A DNA stretch of 21,830 nucleotides from an uncultured Candidatus Saccharibacteria bacterium. GTDB taxonomy: Bacteria > Patescibacteria > Saccharimonadia > Saccharimonadales > UBA5946. Of the stretch, positions 7,729-14,609 are shown piece by piece. The stretch's first letter is position 1. Every line of letters begins with the position of its first letter. The stretch is taken from assembly GCA_946886435.1 (NCBI GenBank), contig CAMPIR010000004.1:1-21830 (forward strand). Direction: 5' to 3'. The notes beneath the pieces were generated by a model that was not told where the DNA came from, made no database searches, and worked only from the letters and a program-made list of their open reading frames with translations. Both the position numbers and the translations under genes were made by a program.

Positions 7729-8769
7729 CTAAAACTGCCTCAAAAAATCTAACTTTGCTGAATGGAAATGACGAACGTCTTCGATGCCGTATTTCATCAT
7801 GACGAGACGGTCGACACCGCAACCGAAGGCAAACCCAGTGTAGATATTCGGATCAATCCCGGCTGCTTCGAGGACATGTGGATGGATCATGCCGCAACCG
7901 AGGAGCTCGATCCAGCCCTCCTGGCTACAGACATGGCAGCCTTGACCATCACAGAACGGACAGCTGAGTGAGAACTCAAAACTTGGCTCGGTAAATGGAA
8001 AATAAAACGGGTTAACACGAACCTGGAGTTGTTTGCCGTAGTACTCCTGCAAAAACTCCTGCAGTGTCGCGATCAACATGCCAGCATGAACGCCTTTTGC
8101 CACATAGATACCCTCTACCTGGTAAAACGTATGCTCATGTCGAGCATCGAGGTCCTCATTGCGAAACGTTCTGTCGGGTACGATCGCAGCAATCGGTTCA
8201 TCGCGGTCCAGGTTGGTTTTGTATTTCTGGAGGACACGGTTTTGCATCGTGCTCGTGTGGGCCGGTGCGATGAGTGAATCACCGTTCTCGTCGGTCTCAA
8301 CCGTCATGAAGGTATCGTAATCATCTCGTGCTGGGTGACCTTTTGGAAAGTTCAGCGTTTCGAACATATGGTACTGGTCATCGATCTCGCGCGACTCTTC
8401 AACCGCAAAGCCCATACGCCCAAAGATGTCTGACAGCGTCGCGATCTCTTGCATGAGCGGGTGAATGCTTCCCTGTTCGTTCGGCAACAGTACTGGCAAT
8501 GACCCGTTGACGTCGAACGGTGCCGTGACGTCGATCGGCTGCAGTGTCTCCTGCACCTCGGTGACGCCTGCAACCTTTTCACGTAGTTCCTGTCCGAGAA
8601 CATTGACTGCCTGACCAAAAGCGGCGCGTTCACTCGGGTCAACCTCACGAATCGCCGCAAACAGAGCCTTAAGTTCGGGCGCTTTGAGGATATCGCTCTT
8701 CGTATCTAGGGATTCAAAGCGCGTCAACAGGGTTTCACGAATCTGGGCAATATCAGCAAGCTGCGTCAT
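7729..8769 (-). CDS. pheS: phenylalanine-tRNA ligase alpha subunit
   Basis: This 346-residue protein is the catalytic alpha subunit of phenylalanyl-tRNA synthetase. It has the N-terminal coiled-coil arm (about 1-90) and class II synthetase motifs: FPKGHPARD near 141-149, HTSTMQNR near 171, FRNEDLDARH (motif 2) and GFAFGCGVDRL (motif 3). Between FTEPSFEFSLS and GWIELLGCGMIHP lies a CxxCx4CxxC knuckle (Cys270, 273, 278, 281) that should bind zinc; a similar insert exists in the PheS of some Firmicutes but not in that of E. coli. pheT follows after one base. A TATACT box 11 bases before the ATG suggests a nearly leaderless transcript. The alanine controlling analogue sensitivity was not examined. 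Confidence 0.97.
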   Translation of the reverse strand: MTQLADIAQIRETLLTRFESLDTKSDILKAPELKALFAAIREVDPSERAAFGQAVNVLGQELREKVAGVTEVQETLQPIDVTAPFDVNGSLPVLLPNEQGSIHPLMQEIATLSDIFGRMGFAVEESREIDDQYHMFETLNFPKGHPARDDYDTFMTVETDENGDSLIAPAHTSTMQNRVLQKYKTNLDRDEPIAAIVPDRTFRNEDLDARHEHTFYQVEGIYVAKGVHAGMLIATLQEFLQEYYGKQLQVRVNPFYFPFTEPSFEFSLSCPFCDGQGCHVCSQEGWIELLGCGMIHPHVLEAAGIDPNIYTGFAFGCGVDRLVMMKYGIEDVRHFHSAKLDFLRQF

Positions 8770-8780
8770 ATCTATCTAAA

Positions 8781-8786
8781 AGTATA
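8781..8786 (-). promoter_or_regulatory. -10 box of the pheST operon
   Basis: Minus-strand TATACT (8786-8781) leaves 11 bases before the pheS ATG at 8769. The predicted leader is about five bases, without a Shine-Dalgarno. The -35 region lies across the stop codon of the upstream 74-residue gene and shows no consensus. Confidence 0.5.
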
Positions 8787-8801
8787 CCCTCTCTGGGGGA
8801 G

Positions 8802-9026
8802 TTAGGAAATACGAACCGCGAAGACAATGATCGCGATCATAAGCAGCACAAACAGTACGATCATCACCATGCCGGCTGAGCTCGTCGTGTGCTGACCATC
8901 GAGTACTGCCGGGTCTGTCTCTTCGGTTTTTATCTTTGTTTTGTCACGCAAGCGATCCTGGAGCTCCGTAGCCACGCGCTTTTGCACTTCTGAACGTTGT
9001 TCGTCTTGTCGGAGAAATAATGCCAT
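8802..9026 (-). CDS. small single-span membrane protein, unknown function
   Basis: This 74-residue protein has a charged N-terminal half (about 1-40, rich in Glu, Arg, Lys and Gln, with helical or coiled-coil character), a polar Thr/Ser segment and one C-terminal transmembrane helix (about 52-72) ending ISstop, which is a tail-anchored or N-in/C-out topology. No domain is recognised. A TATCAT box ends exactly six bases before the ATG, so it should be expressed from a leaderless mRNA. It sits 20 bases downstream of the ZIP transporter gene's 5' neighbourhood on the same strand (ZIP gene ends at 9047), and pheS follows with its own -10 box. The codon pattern and a clean start suggest a real gene. 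Confidence 0.7.
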   Translation of the reverse strand: MALFLRQDEQRSEVQKRVATELQDRLRDKTKIKTEETDPAVLDGQHTTSSAGMVMIVLFVLLMIAIIVFAVRIS

Positions 9027-9032
9027 ATATCT

Positions 9033-9038
9033 ATGATA
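9033..9038 (-). promoter_or_regulatory. -10 box giving a leaderless mRNA (74-residue gene)
   Basis: Minus-strand TATCAT (9038-9033), then exactly six bases, then ATG at 9026. Transcription should start at or next to the A of the start codon. No -35 match is visible. Confidence 0.5.
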
Positions 9039-9046
9039 CCAGAGGC

Positions 9047-9877
9047 TTACTCATCGCGGTGATCAGATGTTTCGTGATGATGGTCGACGTTGGTGTTTTC
9101 CAAAAACTGGTGCGTTAACGTCGTCGTCAGCCCAACAAGAACCAACCCAAATAGCAAAATCATCGTCTGGAGATTTGCGACCCGCGCACTAGGTTCCTCG
9201 TGAATACTCGGCACCAGGTCTGATGCAGCGATATAGATAAACATACCAGCCGCGAGCGCGAGTAACACCGGTTCAATAGCCGCAAGCGTTGATCCGAGAC
9301 CGTACACGGCCGCCGCCATAAAGACCGTGACGACTGCCGACAATATGTTGACTAACAAGACATTTTTTCTGCGCATACCGAGCGACAGTAATACGCCGAA
9401 GTCGCCAATCTCTTGTGGGATTTCATGCGCAGCGATAGCTATCGTTGTAATGACTCCGACCGTTGGGTCGGCGAGAAACGCCGCACCGATCACCATACCG
9501 TCTATCGCGTTATGAAGCGTGTCCCCGACGACGATAAGTGAACGCGTAGAGTTTCTGCGTCTCTCTTTAACGTCAACACTTGAGCCTGGGTGATAGTTGT
9601 GGTGGTGGAACCAGCCCAAAAAACGCTCCAATACGAAAAAGAGTACGAAACCACAGAGCACCAGCGACATCACCGTGATCGTCGATGCTTTATGCGTTAA
9701 CGCCTCTGGCAAGAGGTCGAGCAGCGCAGCGGCAAGGAGCGCACCGGCTGCAAACGGGATTGCGACCCGTTGTACCTTTTCGACGGATATTTTGCCGGCG
9801 AGCAGCAGTAGACCGCCGACAAGTGAAAACAAGCTCCCTACAAGGCTCGCCAACAATAACATTAACCAATCATTCAT
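9047..9877 (-). CDS. ZIP family metal transporter
   Basis: This 276-residue membrane protein has about eight transmembrane helices. The two ZIP signature helices are clear: LHNAIDGMVIG (His122, Asn123, Asp126) and HEIPQEIGDF (His151, Glu152, Glu156), which form the binuclear metal site of divalent cation importers such as ZupT. A cytoplasmic-type loop with HHHNYH (91-96) and a His-rich C-terminus (DHHHETSDH) could bind metal. It probably carries Zn2+, Fe2+ or Mn2+ across the cytoplasmic membrane; specificity cannot be read from the sequence. A GGAAAG Shine-Dalgarno precedes ATG 9877. The promoter region is shared back-to-back with the aquaporin-like gene, with a TATAAT at 9951-9946. Confidence 0.93.
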   Translation of the reverse strand: MNDWLMLLLASLVGSLFSLVGGLLLLAGKISVEKVQRVAIPFAAGALLAAALLDLLPEALTHKASTITVMSLVLCGFVLFFVLERFLGWFHHHNYHPGSSVDVKERRRNSTRSLIVVGDTLHNAIDGMVIGAAFLADPTVGVITTIAIAAHEIPQEIGDFGVLLSLGMRRKNVLLVNILSAVVTVFMAAAVYGLGSTLAAIEPVLLALAAGMFIYIAASDLVPSIHEEPSARVANLQTMILLFGLVLVGLTTTLTHQFLENTNVDHHHETSDHRDE

Positions 9878-9932
9878 TCTTTCCTGGCCTTCCCTGGTGT
9901 GCCTTCGGTGGCTTCTACCGTTATTCTAATCA

Positions 9933-9941
9933 TGCTATACT
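9933..9941 (+). promoter_or_regulatory. extended -10 promoter of the aquaporin-like gene
   Basis: TGC followed by TATACT (9936-9941) is an extended -10 element. The -35 region is weak, which is usual for that class. It predicts a start near 9948 and a leader of about 27 bases with the AGGAGG at 9964-9969. Confidence 0.5.
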
Positions 9942-9945
9942 TCGC

Positions 9946-9951
9946 ATTATA
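9946..9951 (-). promoter_or_regulatory. -10 box of the ZIP transporter gene
   Basis: Minus-strand TATAAT (9951-9946) lies within a few bases of the plus-strand -10 box at 9936-9941, so the two divergent promoters overlap and probably compete for polymerase. The predicted ZIP leader is about 60 bases. Confidence 0.45.
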
Positions 9952-9974
9952 CCTAACTTTTCAGGAGGATAGCT

Positions 9975-10874
9975 ATGGCGGTAAAAGCCAAGACAACTAC
10001 TAAAACTAAAACGAAAGCTGCCTCGCGCACCACGGCAAAAAAAGTTGCCACCAGTCGCGTTGTTGCTGACACAAAGGTAACCCGCCTTGGCGTAAGCCGT
10101 TTTGCGTCGCTATCGCCACAAGCGTTAGTCGCAGAAGCGGTTGGTACGTTTGGTCTCGCGCTGGTTGTACTTACCGCACCGATCGACCAACCTCTGCTTG
10201 TTGGTCTCGCGCTCGTCGTTCTGTTGATCGCTATGATCCGCATTTCTGGCGGTCACTTCAACCCAGCCGTTACCTTCGGCCTCTGGGCAGTTAACAAACT
10301 CGAAACCGTTAAACTTCCGTTTTACTGGCTCGCTCAGTTCATCGGTGGCCTCGCAGCCCTGATGGTTATCGGCTCCTTTAACGGTAATGGCTCGAACCTC
10401 GACATGAGCAGCTTCACGCAGTGGGACTGGCGAATCTTTTGGCTTGAGCTCATCGGTACTGCCGTATTCCTCTTTGGCTTGATCGCAACGCTAAAGAACA
10501 CCGCCAGCACTGGCGCACGCGCAGCCGGTATCGGCCTCTCGCTTGCAGTTGGTCTCGTTGTTGCAGGTGGTCTACTGACTGCCAATGCAAACCGTGAACA
10601 AACAGCTGTTCAGGGTGGTGAGAGCCAAAGTGTCAGCCAGACCTTCGCTGCACAGGGCGCAGCGCTCAACCCAGCGATCGCGCTTGCGCAAACCGAGCGC
10701 GACGTTGAGTCTATCAACAAGAGCATCAGCGGCCAGGGCGACGCATCTGCAAGCCAGAAAACCCCAAGCCACTTCACCCTTCCGGTTGTTCTCGGAACGC
10801 TTATCGGTGCTGCGGTTGGTACGAACTTGTTCCTTCTCCTCGCCGGTCTTTCTTGGAAGAGCCGCGAACTCTAG
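9975..10874 (+). CDS. aquaporin/MIP family channel, divergent
   Basis: This 299-residue protein has six transmembrane helices (about 51-67, 73-90, 113-135, 153-172, 183-203, 268-291) and both NPA half-helices of the MIP family: GGHFNPAVT (Asn96) and ALNPAIAL (Asn232). It should conduct water or a small neutral solute. Three things are odd. The cytoplasmic N-terminus (1-30) is a Lys/Thr/Ala repeat like a histone-H1 tail. The Arg that normally follows the second NPA in the selectivity filter is Ile. Extra hydrophilic segments of about 25 and 30 residues flank the second NPA. A strong AGGAGG precedes ATG 9975. It is divergent from the ZIP gene and ends at a bidirectional terminator. Confidence 0.88.
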   Translation: MAVKAKTTTKTKTKAASRTTAKKVATSRVVADTKVTRLGVSRFASLSPQALVAEAVGTFGLALVVLTAPIDQPLLVGLALVVLLIAMIRISGGHFNPAVTFGLWAVNKLETVKLPFYWLAQFIGGLAALMVIGSFNGNGSNLDMSSFTQWDWRIFWLELIGTAVFLFGLIATLKNTASTGARAAGIGLSLAVGLVVAGGLLTANANREQTAVQGGESQSVSQTFAAQGAALNPAIALAQTERDVESINKSISGQGDASASQKTPSHFTLPVVLGTLIGAAVGTNLFLLLAGLSWKSREL

Positions 10875-10897
10875 AAACAGTCATCTCGGCTCTACGC

Positions 10898-10931
10898 AAA
10901 ATACCCGCCCTCAAGCAGAGGCGGGTATTTT
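10898..10931. terminator. bidirectional intrinsic terminator
   Basis: A perfect 12-bp stem (10898-10909 with 10920-10931) closes a 10-base loop. The arms are AAAATACCCGCC and its complement, so an A-tract before and a T-tract after the GC core serve both strands. It lies between the convergent aquaporin-like and rmuC genes. Confidence 0.88.
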
Positions 10932-10947
10932 CATGAGGGCACCAAGC

Positions 10948-12030
10948 CTAGTCGGACTGCGGCTTGTCGATGAGCATCGGTTCAACGCCGGGGCTATCTT
11001 CGGCGATACGAACTATGTCTTTGTCGATCTTACCGAGCTCTTTGTGTGCGGTATTGAAATGATTGACTGTCGTACCGAGGCTCGACCCTAGCTTTTGCAT
11101 ATAGGTCTCATACGCACCGATGTGACGACCGAGTTGACCAACGCGAACCCGGATGTCTTTTGCCTGCTCTTCGATCTGTAGGCTGCGTAGCCCCTGCATA
11201 ACAGTCTGCAGATAGGCCATAAAGCTTGTCGGGCTGACAATGATGACGTGCTTATCGGTGAAAGCGTATTCGATAAGATCCCGTGCGCTAACTCCCGCCG
11301 AGCCAACTTTGTTGATCAAGAGGTCATAGTAAACCGCCTCCGAGGGAATAAACATGAACGCAAAATCCATGGTGTTTTCGCTCGGTTTGATGTATTTCGC
11401 CGTTTCATCGATACGGTTTTTTAGGTCGATCTTTATCTGCTTGCCGAGTGCTTCACGTTTAGCTTTGTCGGTCTCTTCGACGAGTCGGTTATAGTTCTCC
11501 AGTGAAAACTTACTATCGATCGGTAGTACTTTATTTTTATCGAGGAAAATCACCGCGTCGACGATGTCGCCGTTTTTGAACTTGTACTGTAAGCTAAATC
11601 GGTCTGGCGGCAAGACATTATCGAGCACGGTTTGCAGGAAATATTCCCCAAGCACTCCACGCTGTTTCGGGTTTTGCAGGATGTTCTGAAGCATCCGGAG
11701 ATCATCTGCAACGTCCTTGACCTGCCGGTTGGTCTCGTCAAGTTTTGCGAGGCGGTTAGTCACATCCGCTATCAGCTTCGCACTCTCAGAAAGCTGTTTC
11801 GTCAGTGTGTTTTGCATCAATGCCTGGTTTTTATCGAGACGGTCCCCGAGCGTCTGCTGTAGGCCCTGTCGAAGCGCGTCGACATTCCTACTCAACTCCA
11901 ACACATCTTGCTTAATCATCTGCGCTGCGCCATCATCAGGTCGTCTGCCGGCGTTTTTATTTAGAACCCATAAAACTAGCCCGAATCCGACTAGTAAAAC
12001 AGCAATAGTAACGATAAGTGTTATATCCAT
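10948..12030 (-). CDS. rmuC: RmuC family DNA recombination protein
   Basis: This 360-residue protein has an N-terminal membrane helix (about 4-24), a coiled coil (about 40-115, heptad-rich with QQTLGDRLDKNQALMQ) and the RmuC domain (about 120-330). The family core is clear: RGVLGEYFLQTVLDNVLP, DAVIFLDKNKVLPIDSKF and AFMFIPSEAVYYDLL. RmuC proteins limit inversions and other rearrangements at short inverted repeats, and the fold is related to restriction-type nucleases. Length is shorter than in E. coli (475) but normal for compact genomes. A TATACT ends seven bases before ATG 12030, so the mRNA should be leaderless. The 3' end shares a bidirectional terminator with the aquaporin-like gene. Confidence 0.93.
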   Translation of the reverse strand: MDITLIVTIAVLLVGFGLVLWVLNKNAGRRPDDGAAQMIKQDVLELSRNVDALRQGLQQTLGDRLDKNQALMQNTLTKQLSESAKLIADVTNRLAKLDETNRQVKDVADDLRMLQNILQNPKQRGVLGEYFLQTVLDNVLPPDRFSLQYKFKNGDIVDAVIFLDKNKVLPIDSKFSLENYNRLVEETDKAKREALGKQIKIDLKNRIDETAKYIKPSENTMDFAFMFIPSEAVYYDLLINKVGSAGVSARDLIEYAFTDKHVIIVSPTSFMAYLQTVMQGLRSLQIEEQAKDIRVRVGQLGRHIGAYETYMQKLGSSLGTTVNHFNTAHKELGKIDKDIVRIAEDSPGVEPMLIDKPQSD

Positions 12031-12037
12031 AGCTCCC

Positions 12038-12043
12038 AGTATA
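12038..12043 (-). promoter_or_regulatory. rmuC: -10 box giving a leaderless rmuC mRNA
   Basis: Minus-strand TATACT (12043-12038), then seven bases, then ATG 12030. The intervening GGGAG is too close to the start codon to act as a Shine-Dalgarno. No -35 match is visible. Confidence 0.5.
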
Positions 12044-12056
12044 CCCCGGCGTGCGT

Positions 12057-12557
12057 TTAGCTATTCATCAGAATAACGCGGGAGAGAACGATAACGACAA
12101 GTCCAATGATCAGCGCAACTATAAAACTCTGGATACGAGCCAACCAGCCGAATACCGCGAACGCCAGCGCAAACAATGCGCCGTGCCAAAGCATTGCGCC
12201 CCACCACGGCAATACGCCGAGCCACGCATGAGCAGACCAAAGCGCGATGAATACTCCCAAGATGATAAACAGGGGTCGATAGACAGCTAGCCGAGCTAGT
12301 GCCGCAAGAGCAGCGATCATCACCACCACCTGCGCAGCCGCCCAAGCGACCGTGCCTCCGTTACGGCAGACACCGAACGAGTCAGCATTGCGGCAAAATA
12401 TCGGTTCGATAATAAACTGCGCGATACCCAAGTAGAGCAACCAGCCGAGCATTCCGACGACGAACCCTATAACAAGAAGACGTGCGAGGGCCATTAGGTC
12501 AAACGGATACGGATCGTACTGCGGGGCCGGTGATTTCGATTTAGTCTTGACTGCCAT
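12057..12557 (-). CDS. multi-pass membrane protein, unknown function
   Basis: This 166-residue protein has a basic, proline-containing cytoplasmic N-terminus (1-18) and four predicted transmembrane helices (about 24-50, 68-90, 95-113, 120-160 as one long or two short helices). The loop after the first helix holds two cysteines (Cys55, Cys64) in FCRNADSFGVCRNG and could form a disulfide if it faces outward. No family is recognised. It starts downstream of the PAP2 gene with its own promoter, whose -35 TTGACA is inside the PAP2 3' end and whose -10 region ends six bases before the ATG. rmuC follows 26 bases after the stop. Tryptophan-rich terminal helices are the only other notable feature. Confidence 0.65.
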   Translation of the reverse strand: MAVKTKSKSPAPQYDPYPFDLMALARLLVIGFVVGMLGWLLYLGIAQFIIEPIFCRNADSFGVCRNGGTVAWAAAQVVVMIAALAALARLAVYRPLFIILGVFIALWSAHAWLGVLPWWGAMLWHGALFALAFAVFGWLARIQSFIVALIIGLVVIVLSRVILMNS

Positions 12558-12563
12558 GGCTAT

Positions 12564-12592
12564 ATAGTGGATCTTTTATATCACTTTGTCAA
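12564..12592 (-). promoter_or_regulatory. promoter of the 166-residue membrane protein gene
   Basis: A perfect -35 TTGACA (12592-12587), 17-base spacer and weak -10 CACTAT (12569-12564) are followed by six bases and ATG 12557. The -35 overlaps the last codons of the upstream PAP2 gene. A leaderless start is predicted. Confidence 0.5.
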
Positions 12593-13036
12593 TTTTTTGT
12601 ACCATACGGCCCCGGATAATCCTGCGACCATGCCAAAAACGACATCGGCCGGGGTATGGACGAGAGCAACCACTCGAGCAACCGCCATGAGAACGACGAG
12701 GAGCATCAGTGCCGTGCTCAGACGACGATTTCGAGTCAGAAAATAGACTGCAACGACTGCTACCGTCGCGAGAAGCGCGTGATCTGACGGAAACCCTGGG
12801 TTATCGATATAGGCGGCGCCTGGCTCAAGCCCCAACTCGAGAAACGGTCGAGCGACTTCCGGCTGATAGAGCAGACTCATGACCTTTCCGACGAGCAATG
12901 AGGTCAAGCCGGCCATGATAAGGACAGGTAGATTTAGCCACGTCTTCCCTCGGAGTGCGTGCAGAATAAATCCGGCCGATATTAATAAAATAAGTACAAG
13001 TGTCCCGTCTGCGAGAAGCCTAGTGAGCAACTGCAC
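12581..13036 (-). CDS. PAP2 superfamily membrane phosphatase, atypical motifs
   Basis: About 151 residues if translation starts at GTG 13036, which has AAAGG nine bases upstream and reduces overlap with the preceding TerC-like gene to 17 bases. A TTG at 13060 would add eight basic residues. It is a five- or six-helix protein with PAP2 motif 2 (GFPSDHA) and motif 3 in the altered form ARVVALVHTPADV, where canonical members have SRVxxGxHxPSDV. Motif 1 keeps RPF but has no Lys at the usual spacing. The His pair expected for catalysis is present. Family members dephosphorylate undecaprenyl pyrophosphate or phosphatidates outside the membrane. The nearby canonical PAP2 (16058-16576) is a clear paralogue, so this one may have another substrate. 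Confidence 0.75.
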   Translation of the reverse strand: MQLLTRLLADGTLVLILLISAGFILHALRGKTWLNLPVLIMAGLTSLLVGKVMSLLYQPEVARPFLELGLEPGAAYIDNPGFPSDHALLATVAVVAVYFLTRNRRLSTALMLLVVLMAVARVVALVHTPADVVFGMVAGLSGAVWYKKLTK

Positions 13037-14063
13037 TGCCGGCCGCCTTTGTCTCCGCAATAGAACTCATTATCGATGCAGTCACGATAGCTATGCCTGA
13101 CAGACCTGCAATAACCTCGGGTATATGGATGAACAGACCCCCAAGCAGCACGAACGCTAAGATGACGATCGTATAGTGAGCGCCGTGCTCGAGATAGCGA
13201 TAGACATTTAAGACTTGTTTCTTAACCATAAACAGCGTCAGCGATCGAACCCACAGGGCGCCGACCCCAAGGCCGATTGCTATCAAGATAACATCCTGGG
13301 TGATCGCAAACGCACCGAGCACGCCATCAAAACTAAAGCTCGAGTCAAGTACCATAAGGTACATAAACGCCGTAAAGCCAGCCATCATCGACTGTGTCGC
13401 TTTGGTTTTTTTCTGCGAAACCGTGAACAGGTCACTTACCTTACTCAGTGCCAACTGGATCACGATGCCAAGGCTACCAGCGACGATCGTTTCACGAGGA
13501 TGTTCATTCCACGGCAACGCTGCAATCGCGAGCATAATCAGTACGGCAATACCGGTATAGATCCACCATTTTCCGATACGTTGGAGCGGACGCTCAAAGA
13601 TATCGAACCATAAGACTTTGCGCCCTGGGTCAAAGAAAAATGCTAGCCCCAACATCAACAAGAACATACCGCCAAAGGAAGAAATAAGCGGATGAGCTAG
13701 ATCGAGCTGTCGCGAATATTCGTCAGGGTTATTGAGGGCGAGATCGATAACATGCGGCGCCCCTAAACCTGTCGTCATCATAACGAGAACGATAGGAAAA
13801 ACCAGGCGCATCCCAAATACGGCGATGAGCAGGCCAACGGTTATGAACATTTGCTGCCAGAAATGGCTCATAGTAGCGAGGACACGAGCATTGATGATCG
13901 CGTTATCAAAGCTAAATGTTACCTCGACCAGCATCAGAACAAACGTCAGGAACGCCGCCTGAGGCCCCATGTAGTACCACACCGCCACGATAGATCCGAT
14001 CGAGATCGCTGCTGAGATAAAAAATATTCGGAAAGGATGCTCAGAGTGGAGGGCGTGCTGCAT
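13020..14063 (-). CDS. TerC/DUF475 family integral membrane protein
   Basis: This 347-residue protein has about nine transmembrane helices and the two acidic signature segments of the TerC/DUF475 group: VEVTFSFDNAII (Glu47, Asp53, Asn54) and LDSSFSFDGVLGAF in the second half, in line with an internal repeat. TerC-related proteins have been linked to metal (Mn2+) export and to tellurite resistance loci; the DUF475 branch has no settled function. Length and the intervening FFFDPGRK loop match DUF475. TATAAT ends seven bases before ATG 14063, so the mRNA should be leaderless; that box overlaps the stop codon of the upstream secreted-protein gene. The 3' end overlaps the start of the PAP2 gene, which suggests co-transcription. 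Confidence 0.88.
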   Translation of the reverse strand: MQHALHSEHPFRIFFISAAISIGSIVAVWYYMGPQAAFLTFVLMLVEVTFSFDNAIINARVLATMSHFWQQMFITVGLLIAVFGMRLVFPIVLVMMTTGLGAPHVIDLALNNPDEYSRQLDLAHPLISSFGGMFLLMLGLAFFFDPGRKVLWFDIFERPLQRIGKWWIYTGIAVLIMLAIAALPWNEHPRETIVAGSLGIVIQLALSKVSDLFTVSQKKTKATQSMMAGFTAFMYLMVLDSSFSFDGVLGAFAITQDVILIAIGLGVGALWVRSLTLFMVKKQVLNVYRYLEHGAHYTIVILAFVLLGGLFIHIPEVIAGLSGIAIVTASIMSSIAETKAAGSAVAH

Positions 14064-14070
14064 GAAAGAT

Positions 14071-14076
14071 ATTATA
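14071..14076 (-). promoter_or_regulatory. -10 box giving a leaderless TerC-like mRNA
   Basis: Minus-strand TATAAT (14076-14071), then seven bases, then ATG 14063. The box overlaps the TAA stop (14072-14074) of the upstream gene. No -35 match is visible. Confidence 0.55.
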
Positions 14077-14488
14077 CGCTAAAAGCAAGCGTTTTCGGCA
14101 GCTGCGACGAGAACCTTGCTAGTCGCTTCTGTACCTGTTCTTCGATCTTTCGTTCACTCCAACCACGGTGGCGCAGTTCGTTTTTGAGCTTTCCGGTTAC
14201 GGCGGTGTAAAACGCAAGTCGGTTCTTGAAGCCGTGCTTCTTTACGACCGTATCGAGCGATTTCTCCTTTAGCTGCTCACGTAGCTCATCAGCACTGATT
14301 CCGAGGACGCTTGCGCGAAGTTCATGTTTACGATCATGGTGCTGGTAAACGCGCTCAAGACGTTTCAGATTGAGCCGGTCAGCGTTAACGCCTTGGTTGC
14401 CAGATATCGCTGAGACGTTGAGGCTACTGAGGCTCATAACCCCGACTAGCACCAATGTTGCGAGTGTGTTGGTTGCGACTTTTTTCAT
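14072..14488 (-). CDS. small secreted basic protein, unknown function
   Basis: This 138-residue protein has a classical signal peptide (KK at 2-3, hydrophobic core about 8-23, probable cleavage after NVSA at 28). The mature part is highly charged, basic and helical, with two segments (ASVLGISADELREQL and GWSERKIEEQVQKRL) that look like related helix-turn units. No family is recognised. It has an AGGGGG-type Shine-Dalgarno seven or eight bases before ATG 14488 and a TATACT at 14548-14543, so unlike its neighbours it has a real leader of about 48 bases. The TerC-like gene follows immediately, sharing the stop-codon region with its -10 box. Confidence 0.72.
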   Translation of the reverse strand: MKKVATNTLATLVLVGVMSLSSLNVSAISGNQGVNADRLNLKRLERVYQHHDRKHELRASVLGISADELREQLKEKSLDTVVKKHGFKNRLAFYTAVTGKLKNELRHRGWSERKIEEQVQKRLARFSSQLPKTLAFSV

Positions 14489-14542
14489 AGAATAATCCCC
14501 CTAATAGTTTGTTATGTTTGACTGGAAGATGGTGGTCTTTTC

Positions 14543-14548
14543 AGTATA
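14543..14548 (-). promoter_or_regulatory. -10 box of the secreted-protein gene
   Basis: Minus-strand TATACT (14548-14543) predicts a start near 14536 and a leader of about 48 bases containing the Shine-Dalgarno. The -35 region is T-rich without a clear match. Confidence 0.4.
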
Positions 14549-14597
14549 ACTCCATATTTATCGTGAAAAGAAAGTGCTTTTGGCAACAAACACGCGC

Positions 14598-14603
14598 TAT
14601 CAT
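14598..14603 (+). promoter_or_regulatory. -10 box giving a leaderless esterase mRNA
   Basis: TATCAT (14598-14603), then six bases, then ATG 14610. The overlapping CATAAT (14601-14606) is an alternative. Either placement excludes the in-frame GTG at 14574 as start. Confidence 0.5.
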
Positions 14604-14609
14604 AATGTT

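Noticed and set aside
1044..8660. Many open frames of 60-225 codons antisense to trxB, pheT and pheS
   Set aside because: They mirror the codon bias of long genes with intact family motifs on the other strand and lack start signals.
3472..14579. Shared AAAGTGCTT upstream of both plus-strand hydrolase genes (3472-3480 and 14571-14579)
   Set aside because: Its distance to the -10 box differs (19 versus 27 bases), so it is probably chance.
14574..14609. In-frame GTG start extending the esterase by 12 codons
   Set aside because: The TATCAT box at 14598-14603 lies inside it, and the ATG at 14610 fits the leaderless spacing seen elsewhere.
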